From M3007 sp044350425 (GTDB lineage Bacteria > Bacteroidota > Bacteroidia > Chitinophagales > Saprospiraceae): 46,870 nucleotides of DNA. Shown here in pieces: positions 24,064 to 32,400 of the stretch. Both the position numbers and the translations under genes were made by a program. The stretch spans positions 1 through 46,870 of the forward strand of contig JBILHS010000030.1 of assembly GCA_044350425.1 (NCBI GenBank), in the 5' to 3' direction. Position 1 is the first letter of the stretch; the number at the start of each line of letters is the position of its first letter. Under the pieces are notes generated by a model that did not search any database, had not been told where the DNA came from, and was given only the letters and a program-made list of their open reading frames with translations.

Positions 24064-25739
24064 TGTTCATAGTTGGTTAAAACCCAAAAACTGGCCGTTT
24101 CTTCAATAATTTCTCCATGGTCAGATAACCAGCGGGTTACTTCCAACTCAGGGTCTGTCTTTAATTTTTCTTGAAATGCCTTCTGAATAAAAATAATCGG
24201 ACTTTTTTCGTTCAGGTCTTTAAACACCCCTTGATTATGGCCATTCGTTTCCCGATTGACTACCCAATCCAAGGGTAATGGAGGCCTGGTATGAGTCAGA
24301 AAATTAGCTTGCGGAAAGGCAGGCAATATTTTAATCTGGGGACCATAACGCCCGGACAACATCTTCAGGTCCTTGTAAAGCGCTGCAGTTTCCGGATCTG
24401 AATAAATGCCGGTAAGCTGCGGGAAGATCGGGCCCATTGCTTCGGTCATGTTACTTCGACGGCCATCCCTGTAGACAAATTCATAGCTGACACGGAAGGC
24501 TAACAGTAATGTAAAAAGCATTAGAAAAACACCCGACCTTATGACCCTGTGCGGGCTTGATCCTTGCTCCAACACCCTGGTAACCTCCATACCGGCCCAA
24601 ACCCAGGGGATGGCAAAAAGTATGGGCAAGTTATATCCCCAACTCACAGAAGCACACCAGGAAATACCTAAAAGCGCCCAATGAAGCCGGGTAGATCGGG
24701 GCAGTTTCACTTGCTGAAACCCTCGAAATGGAGCAGTAGGAGTTTGATGGGCGATTTGAGATCCATTATTCGGGGGAGTCCCCGAAAAAAACATAGGAAG
24801 CAAACACCAAATGCCTGCGACCCAAAACATCACCCTGGATTGGGCAAACGGAACGGTGTGCTCCTGTCGAAGCCAGGTGACCGCGGCATAACTGGCCACC
24901 AGAGCCAATAACCAGATGTACCAGGCAAACTGCGCACGCCTTTGGTGTTTGCCTTTCCAAAACCACCAGGCGACCGGCGACAGGAGCAGCAGACTTGGCA
25001 AAGCCAGTTCTGGCGTGATCCGAAAATAGTCCAAAAAGCCATGTTGCAGGGCTTGTCCCCCGGAAGCAGCACCGCTGGTCATTTGCAGAAAATTAGCAAG
25101 GATATGGTGCTGGCTTAAATAACTGAAAAACAGGACCAGACAAAGCAAAAAACCACCAAAGAAGCCTGCAATTCGCTTCCATCGCTGCTCCGTTTCCAAA
25201 AACAAAAATAAAGCAAAAAGTGGTAACAAAGGGTAAAAAGACTGCTTGCAGAGCAGGCTACAGAAAAGACAAATGCCGGCCAGCACTCCATAAATATTGG
25301 ACCGTTTGAAAACAAAAAACATGGCCAAGACTGCAAACAAGGTCCCATCCACCGTATGCCAGGCCATGGCAGGATAACCATGTACAGAAACAACAAAGCC
25401 CAGGGTAGCTAATTGCCACCGCCGGGGCTTTTCTGCCAAAATCACTGCCGACAGGGCGGAGTAAAGCGCAATTTTTCCGTAAAAGATCCACCGCTCTCCC
25501 AGGACTGCAACATTTTCCGGCAGTAAGTGGATCTCCAAAGCGCGCAGCCAAACAGGTAGCGGCGGGCGCACATAGATGACATCCTGGTAAAGTAATTTGC
25601 CCTGGAGTACCTGCCAGGCAAGCCCGGTGAGAAAGCCGCCATCAGTTTCATTCACGCCAAAAGGAGCATAATAGAGGCAATAACCCACTACTATGCCAAA
25701 AAAAAAGCACTTCCAGAGCAATGACTGTTTATCCTGCAT
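24060..25739 (-). CDS. Polytopic GT-C-like membrane glycosyltransferase
   Basis: This 559-residue protein has about ten to twelve membrane helices and a soluble C-terminal domain of about 130 residues. The first periplasmic loop contains NETDGGFLTGLAWQVLQG and VIYVRPPLPVW, which resembles the acidic catalytic loop and PP motif of ArnT/PMT-type glycosyltransferases that use polyprenyl-linked donors. No closer family was identified. It is cotranscribed with the HAD phosphatase through a 4-nt overlap, so a lipid-linked sugar role for the pair is plausible but unproven. It diverges from the TonB receptor gene. Confidence 0.75.
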   Translation of the reverse strand: MQDKQSLLWKCFFFGIVVGYCLYYAPFGVNETDGGFLTGLAWQVLQGKLLYQDVIYVRPPLPVWLRALEIHLLPENVAVLGERWIFYGKIALYSALSAVILAEKPRRWQLATLGFVVSVHGYPAMAWHTVDGTLFAVLAMFFVFKRSNIYGVLAGICLFCSLLCKQSFYPLLPLFALFLFLETEQRWKRIAGFFGGFLLCLVLFFSYLSQHHILANFLQMTSGAASGGQALQHGFLDYFRITPELALPSLLLLSPVAWWFWKGKHQRRAQFAWYIWLLALVASYAAVTWLRQEHTVPFAQSRVMFWVAGIWCLLPMFFSGTPPNNGSQIAHQTPTAPFRGFQQVKLPRSTRLHWALLGISWCASVSWGYNLPILFAIPWVWAGMEVTRVLEQGSSPHRVIRSGVFLMLFTLLLAFRVSYEFVYRDGRRSNMTEAMGPIFPQLTGIYSDPETAALYKDLKMLSGRYGPQIKILPAFPQANFLTHTRPPLPLDWVVNRETNGHNQGVFKDLNEKSPIIFIQKAFQEKLKTDPELEVTRWLSDHGEIIEETASFWVLTNYEQ

Positions 25740-25797
25740 GGCACATTATTCTTTAAATCCCGGCAAACATCTGAAAACTATCGGGCTTTAAAGTCGG

Positions 25798-25910
25798 TAT
25801 CTTTGCGTGGATCAGACAAAAGCGATCTGATTCCAATTACCTGAATCGTTTACTTTGTCTTCGCTTATCCATTTCCCCTGAGGTGATATCCTTCGGGAAA
25901 AATATCTTTG
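25798..25910 (+). promoter_or_regulatory. Two TATCTTTG promoter boxes before the TonB receptor
   Basis: Exact TATCTTTG copies lie at 25798-25805 and 25903-25910. A third near-match (TATCTTTTG, one base too long) is near 25962. The receptor ATG is at 26000. Multiple starts would give leaders of about 85 and 190 nt. Confidence 0.5.
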
Positions 25911-25999
25911 CACTTTGTAACAGACGAAAAGTACATCCTTTTTTGTAAAACCATAGCAATGTATCTTTTGCGCGGCATGAAGTTCGCGCTACCAAACAC

Positions 26000-28366
26000 A
26001 TGAGAAACAACTACTCTTTTCTGCTTTTTTTCTTCCTGCCAGCCTTGTTGCTCGCCCAAAAAGGAACTGTACGTGGCAATGTTTTTGATAAAGCGAGCGC
26101 CGCACCGGTGAGTTTTGCCACAGTGGGCATCCTGGGCACAGGAATGGGAGCAACCACTGACTTGAATGGCTTTTTTACCATCAGCAATGTGCCCCTTGGA
26201 GCTCAAAAATTAAAGGTTTCATTTATCGGCTATGCTGAGTATTCCCTTGATATTGAGGTAAAAAAAGGCGAGATCCTATATCAAAACGTTTTCCTGGAAG
26301 AAAGTACGGGCACTGAACTGGATGAGGTCGTGATCAGTGGGAAAAAGTCACAAGCCCAGGCAGAGGTACAGATCTCAAAAATTGCCATTACAGCCAAGCA
26401 AATACGGTCCTTGCCCTCCGCAGGAGGCCAGGCGGACGTGGCACAATACCTGACCGTTTTGCCGGGTGTCGTATTCACCGGGGATCAGGGTGGCCAACTT
26501 TACATCCGTGGTGGTTCGCCGGTTCAAAACCGCATCCTGCTGGACGGGATGACCATTTACAATCCTTTCCACAGTATTGGTTTTTTCTCGGTTTTCGAGA
26601 CTGAGCTGATCCGAAACGTGGATGTACTGACTGGTGGTTTCAATGCAGAGTATGGCGGACGAATTTCAGCAGTCGTGGATGTCAAAACCCGGGAAGGCAA
26701 TCGCAAAAGGGTTTCAGGGATCGTTTCTGGCAGCCCCTTTCAGGCCAAGGCACTGATCGAAGGTCCGCTGATCAAACTGAAAGAAGAAGGTGGCGCGAGT
26801 ATATCCTACGTTTTCACTGGAAAAAAGTCTCTGATCGACCGATCTGCAACCTCCCTGTATAGCTATGTGGGCGATACCACCAAAATTTTAGGCCTTTTTG
26901 AACAGCCTGAATTATGGAAATCACCCAATCGTGACACCAACCTCGTACGGGGTATACCTTTCGAGTATAGCGACCTGTATGGCAAGGTCACGCTCCTCTC
27001 CGGAAATGGCAGCAAACTGAACGTTTTTGGCTTTAATTATACGGATGGCGTGAATTATGGCATCACCAATTTTGGCTGGAAAAGCCGGGGCGGTGGTATG
27101 GATTTCACCGTTATTCCTGCGAACTCTAACACCATCATCAGTGGTGTGTTGACTGCATCAGGATATGATTCATACATCGAAGATGCTGATCGGCTGCCCA
27201 GAACCAGTTCGATCTCTGGTTATTCTGCAGCCTTGAACTTCACCAATTTTGGACGCGACAGTGAATTGAAATATGGTATCGAGCTCAATGGTTTTAAAAC
27301 AGAGTTTGAGTTTATTAATTTCAAGGGATACCCGATCGGTCAGACCGAAAACACCACTGAGATCAGTACCTATGCCAAGTTTCGCCGCAAAATAGGTCCG
27401 CTTGTGATCGAACCAGGGGTCCGCTTACAATATTACCAGTCGCTCAACGACTACTCCCTTGAACCTCGTTTGGGCTTGAAATACAACATCACGGACCGCC
27501 TCCGATTCAAGGCAGCCGGAGGATTATATTCTCAAAACCTGCTTTCTACTGTAAATGAGCGTGACATCGTCAACCTTTTTGTCGGGTTCCTTTCCGGACC
27601 GGAAGAAGCGCTTTACAAGCCTGGAACGCAAGCCGGCATTGATGCCAACCGCACCGACAACCGGCTTCAAAAATCAATTCATGGTGTCACAGGTATTGAG
27701 ATCGATGTAACAGACAATTTTGACCTCAATGTAGAGGGCTACTACAAGCGTTTTACCCAGTTGATCGCCTTGAATCGGAACAAGTTATTGCTGACTGATC
27801 CTAACTTCATCACAGAAACAGGGGATGCGTATGGCATTGATGTTTCGATCAAGATCGAAGGCAAACGGGCCTATCTCTGGGGCGCATATTCGCTGGGCTA
27901 TGTCACCCGTAATGATGGTTACGAAGTTTACCCACCTGTCTTTGACCGCCGCCACAACTTGAACCTGGTAGGTACTTATCAATTGGGCAAAAAGAAAGAG
28001 TGGGAAGCTGGCGTTCGCTGGAATTTTGGTTCCGGTTTTCCATTTACCCAAACCCAGGGCTTTTACAACAATGTCGTATTTGATGATGGCGTAAATACCG
28101 ATGTTTTGGGTGGAAACTCTGCCCCCAACGATTTAGGTATCATCTATGCCGACAAAAGAAATGGTGGAAGACTCCCTTATTACCATCGCATGGACATGTC
28201 GATCAAGCGGATCTTTAAGTTTACCAAATACAGCAATCTGGAAGTCACCGCCTCTGCGACCAATGCTTACAATCGTCCCAACATCTTCTACTTTGATCGT
28301 TTGCGTTACACCAGGGTAAATCAATTGCCTATCCTGCCAAGTTTGAGTGCAACCTTTCAGTTTTAA
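26000..28366 (+). CDS. TonB-dependent receptor with CarboxypepD-reg-like domain
   Basis: This 788-residue outer-membrane receptor has a signal peptide (to about residue 20). A carboxypeptidase-regulatory-like beta-sandwich follows at about 21-110 (GTVRGNVFDKASAAPVSFA), then a plug at about 120-235 (QYLTVLPGV, GGQLYIRGGSPVQNRILLDG, NAEYGGRISAVVDVKTREGN), then a long 22-strand barrel ending in aromatic SLSATFQF. The N-terminal domain is typical of this phylum. The protein imports a ligand such as a siderophore, vitamin or saccharide using TonB energy, but no SusD partner is adjacent, so the ligand is unknown. It is 29 nt upstream of selD. Confidence 0.95.
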   Translation: MRNNYSFLLFFFLPALLLAQKGTVRGNVFDKASAAPVSFATVGILGTGMGATTDLNGFFTISNVPLGAQKLKVSFIGYAEYSLDIEVKKGEILYQNVFLEESTGTELDEVVISGKKSQAQAEVQISKIAITAKQIRSLPSAGGQADVAQYLTVLPGVVFTGDQGGQLYIRGGSPVQNRILLDGMTIYNPFHSIGFFSVFETELIRNVDVLTGGFNAEYGGRISAVVDVKTREGNRKRVSGIVSGSPFQAKALIEGPLIKLKEEGGASISYVFTGKKSLIDRSATSLYSYVGDTTKILGLFEQPELWKSPNRDTNLVRGIPFEYSDLYGKVTLLSGNGSKLNVFGFNYTDGVNYGITNFGWKSRGGGMDFTVIPANSNTIISGVLTASGYDSYIEDADRLPRTSSISGYSAALNFTNFGRDSELKYGIELNGFKTEFEFINFKGYPIGQTENTTEISTYAKFRRKIGPLVIEPGVRLQYYQSLNDYSLEPRLGLKYNITDRLRFKAAGGLYSQNLLSTVNERDIVNLFVGFLSGPEEALYKPGTQAGIDANRTDNRLQKSIHGVTGIEIDVTDNFDLNVEGYYKRFTQLIALNRNKLLLTDPNFITETGDAYGIDVSIKIEGKRAYLWGAYSLGYVTRNDGYEVYPPVFDRRHNLNLVGTYQLGKKKEWEAGVRWNFGSGFPFTQTQGFYNNVVFDDGVNTDVLGGNSAPNDLGIIYADKRNGGRLPYYHRMDMSIKRIFKFTKYSNLEVTASATNAYNRPNIFYFDRLRYTRVNQLPILPSLSATFQF

Positions 28367-28395
28367 TTCAAAAAACCATCGACAACGCACAAAAA

Positions 28396-29442
28396 ATGGC
28401 CATCACAAACGAATACCGCCTCACGCAATACTCTCATGGTGCAGGCTGCGGTTGTAAGATCTCTCCTAAGGTACTGGATAGTATACTGAAAACCGAAGGA
28501 TTAAAACAGCATTTCCCTGCGCTCATAGTAGGCAATGAAGAACGGGACGATGCCGCCGTGTACGATCTCGGAGACGGTACTGCACTGGTTAGTACAACTG
28601 ATTTTTTCATGCCCATCGTGGATGATCCTGAAGACTTTGGGAGAATTGCCTCGGTCAATGCCATCAGCGACGTGTATGCTATGGGCGGACGCCCTTTGGT
28701 GGCGATTGCCATCCTGGGCTGGCCCATCAATACTTTGCCACCGGAAGTGGCCAATGCCGTGATTGAGGGCAGTCGGAAGGCCTGTGCAGAAGCAGGCATT
28801 CCCCTTGCTGGCGGCCACAGCATTGATAGTCCTGAGCCTATCTTTGGACTGGCGGTAACCGGTAGAGTAGACCTTAAGAATTTAAAGAAAAATGGCGGTG
28901 CAAGCCCCGGCGCTAAGCTTTATCTGACCAAGCCAATCGGGGTGGGCATCCTCACAACGGCGCAAAAGAAGGAGGTACTTCAAGCGGAGCATGCCCATAT
29001 TGCACCGGAAAGTATGAAACGCCTGAACAGCATCGGCGAACGTTTTGGTCAATTGCCGTACGTACAGGCAATGACCGATGTCACAGGTTTCGGCCTGCTC
29101 GGCCACCTGTCAGAAATGTGTGAGGCCAGCAATGCAAGTGTAACCCTTCAATTTGAAAACGTCCCGACCATAGACCGCGCCATTCTGGACCATTATCTGG
29201 ATTTAAAATGTGTGCCAGGCGGTACCATGCGAAACTGGGATAGTTATGGCCATAAAATTGCCGGCGCTACGGAATACCAGCGCAAAATATTGGCAGATCC
29301 ACAAACCAGTGGCGGTTTGCTGGTGGCTATCCAGGCAGGACATGAAGCAGATTTTGAAAAGGTCGCAGCAGAAAACGGCTTCGATTTAAAGCCTTTTGGC
29401 GTTTTTTTAGCGAAAGGGGATGAATTGATCCTTGTTAGTTAA
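28396..29442 (+). CDS. selD: Selenide, water dikinase
   Basis: This 348-residue SelD makes selenophosphate from selenide and ATP for selenocysteine or 2-selenouridine synthesis. The N-terminal catalytic loop reads HGAGCGCKISPKV, with the redox Cys at residue 18 (the Sec/Cys position) and the essential Lys at 21. Then come DDAAVYDLGDGTALVSTTDF (about 52-71), MGGRPLVAIAILGWP, AGHS-type GGHSIDSPEPIFGLAVTG, and a C-terminal PurM-like domain with TDVTGFGLLGH and DPQTSGGLLV. The Cys form means no UGA readthrough is needed. No selA, selB, tRNA-Sec or selU is in the window. A strong hairpin follows its stop. Confidence 0.97.
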   Translation: MAITNEYRLTQYSHGAGCGCKISPKVLDSILKTEGLKQHFPALIVGNEERDDAAVYDLGDGTALVSTTDFFMPIVDDPEDFGRIASVNAISDVYAMGGRPLVAIAILGWPINTLPPEVANAVIEGSRKACAEAGIPLAGGHSIDSPEPIFGLAVTGRVDLKNLKKNGGASPGAKLYLTKPIGVGILTTAQKKEVLQAEHAHIAPESMKRLNSIGERFGQLPYVQAMTDVTGFGLLGHLSEMCEASNASVTLQFENVPTIDRAILDHYLDLKCVPGGTMRNWDSYGHKIAGATEYQRKILADPQTSGGLLVAIQAGHEADFEKVAAENGFDLKPFGVFLAKGDELILVS

Positions 29443-29491
29443 AAGGGGGCGAGTTTTGAGTTGAAAGTTTCAACTCGAAACTTGCCCCCTT
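29442..29491. terminator. Bidirectional terminator hairpin
   Basis: AAGGGGGC(G)AGTTT(T)GAGTTGAAA and the matching right arm TTTCAACTC(G)AAACT(T)GCCCCCTT form a stem of over 20 bp with two mismatches. It is placed between the stop of selD and the stop of the convergent SprB protein. Confidence 0.9.
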
Positions 29492-29499
29492 AAAGCCCT

Positions 29500-32400
29500 C
29501 TACTTCCCGGCCGTCAATATTTTGATCTCTACCCGCTGATTGGTCTTACGGCCTTCGGGCGTAGTATTTGGAACCAGCGGTTGTTTTTTACCATATCCTT
29601 TGTATTGCACTCTTTTTATATCCACGCCTTTTTCAATGAGGTAGTTGGCTACTGCCTTGGCCCGTTCGGTACTGAGGTAGTCTGCAAAGTCGTCTTTGGG
29701 CTGGTTGTTGGTGTGACCACCTACCTCGATAGTTACGGTTGGATTTTCCACTAAAAAGTCATACAATTCATCCAGATAGGTATAAACTGCCGGGCGCAGG
29801 CTTGCACTGTCTGTAGCAAAAGTCAACAAACGCATAGGAATGGTTTGCCCTTGCTCAATAGCCTTTGTTAGCTCGGGCATGGCGCGTCGACCGGTTTCAA
29901 CTTCGAGCGTTTGTGTACAACCCACTGCATCTGTGACTGTTACGCTATGTAAGCCGGAAGGCAACTTGGAGGCGACCAGGCTGGTTTGCCTGGTATCCCA
30001 GGCGATTTTATAAGGTGCTGTCCCGCCCTTCACTGCGACCTGAGCTTTGCCGTCTGCATTGGTGGCTGAGGTGGCGCCAATGTTTTTGGTCAATTCGATG
30101 ACCATGGGCTCCGGAGCCTTCACAGTGATCTTAGCCGATTGTGTAGAGCCTTTGGCATCTGTCACGGTTACAGCATAATCACCGGCAAGCAAGCCCTCTG
30201 GAGCATCACCTGAAATCGCTGGGTTATTCCATACAATCGTGTAAGCTCGTTTGCCGCCTGAAATATTCAGGGACAAGGACGCCTTATCCTTGCCACCACA
30301 TTTGATAGGTGTCTTCTCTGTAAGAGTGAGCGCAAGCGGCAATATGGACTCCGTGATCACGACCGAACCAATTGCCGTACAGCCATTGGCGTCTGTCACA
30401 GTCACTTTAGGATTGCCAGGCGCCAGACGCAAAGCGGAATTGCTGCTTTCACCACTTTCCCATTGGAAAATGTAACTGCCTGCACCTCCTGTAGGTTTGG
30501 CCAGCGCTTTACCGTCTGCATTGCCTGTACTGGCAGGGGATTGCATTTCTACAGACAATCCAAGTGCGGTAGGCGTCTTTACCTTTATTGAAGCAGTTTT
30601 GGTTGCACCATTTGCGTCCGTAATAGTTAGGCTGTAATCACCCGCACCTACTGTTGGAGCCGCTCCTGTCAGTGAAGGGTTACTCCAGACGTAGGCATAC
30701 TTGGATTTCCCGCCAGTCACCTGCACCTCCAGTTCAGCCTTTTCGCCAAAACACTGGATCGGCTTTTTTTCAGAAATACTTACCGCCAACGGTGAAAAGG
30801 TTTCATCCACATTCATTGCAGCAATCATCGTACAACCATTTGCGTCAGTTAAAGTGACCTTAGCAGCCCCTGCAGCAATTTTGGTAGCCAACAGTGTGGT
30901 CTCTCCATTTTCCCATACGTAAGTGTATGGAGGAGTGCCTCCGCCATTCGGAGTAACGAGTATTTTCCCGTCTGCCGCTCCAGGACTAGGCGGGCTTTGT
31001 AGTTCCAATTTCCCGGCAAACAAAGTTGGAGATTCCACATTGATGGAAGCAGTCTTCGTTGCTCCGATAGCATCAGTTACAGTCAAGGCATATTTACCTT
31101 TCAAGACACTGGGGGATTCCCCTGTCAGTGCCGGGTCATTCCAGGCATAACTGTATTTGGCTTTACCACCAGACACCTGCACTTCCAGGGCAGCTTTTTC
31201 TCCTGAACAGCGGATCTTGATTTTTTCTGCAATGCTCACTGTAAGCGGCAAAAACGTTTCAGACATCGTAACCGTGCCTGTTGCCGTGCAGCCGTTGGCA
31301 TCCGTAACGGTCACTTTAGAAACACCCGCAGCAAGGCTCGTCGTTTCGCTGGAGCGCTCTCCGTTATCCCAGATAAAATTGAAAGGACTCGTTCCACCGC
31401 TTGGTTTGGCGAGTGCTTTTCCATCTGATTTTCCGGGACTCAAAGGCGTCTGCACTTCGACACTTAGGACGAGTGGAGCAGGTGATTGCACACTGACGGA
31501 AGCAGTAATGGTTGCCCCTGTGGCGTCTGATACGGTCAAAATATAATTGCCTGGAGCCGCCGTGGGCTCCGCTCCAGTTAACGCCGTATTGCTCCAGGCA
31601 TATTTAAAGGAAGGCTTTCCTCCGGAAACCTGGACCTCTAAAGTGGCCTTTTCGCCGGAACATTTGATCCGGGTTTTCTCAGAAACACTGATGGCCAGGG
31701 GTAGAAAAGTTTCAGACATCGTGACCGAGGCAGAAGCTTTACAGCCATTGGCATCGGTTACGGTTACTTTGGAAATACCCGGAGCTAATCTGGAAGCCGC
31801 ATTGGTTGTTTCTCCATTTTCCCACTGGAACGAGAAAGAAGCGGTACCCCCCACCGGCTTGGCAATGGCTTTTCCATCTGATTTTCCCGGGCTTAATACC
31901 CCCTGAGCCTCTACAATCAAACTGAGTGGCACCGGAGCTACTACTTTTACGGCGGTGGTTTTGGTCACTCCGGCGGCGTCTGTCACTGTTAAGACATAGT
32001 CTCCAGCGGCCGCCATGGGTGCCTCCCCGACCAGCGTCGGATTACTCCAGGCATATTTATAATTTGCTTTTCCACCGGAAACTTTCACGACCAGAGCGGC
32101 CTTATCCCCGGAACACTTGATAGGCGTTTTCTCTGAAACACTGACCTCCAGTGGAATGACTGTTTCGGTCATCATGACACTGGCAATGGCTGTGCATCCA
32201 TTTTCATCTGTCACTGTAACATAATGTAACCCAGCGGTCAACCGGAGTGTGGCTGCAGTGACTTCACCATTGTCCCACAGGAAACTGGGTCCAAGCAGCG
32301 CACCTCCGGCAGTCATGCAAAGGGCTTTACCATCTGCCCCGCCCGGACTTACCACACCCTGCGCAATGGCTGAAGCTGTGAGCAATTGGGGCGCTTTAAC

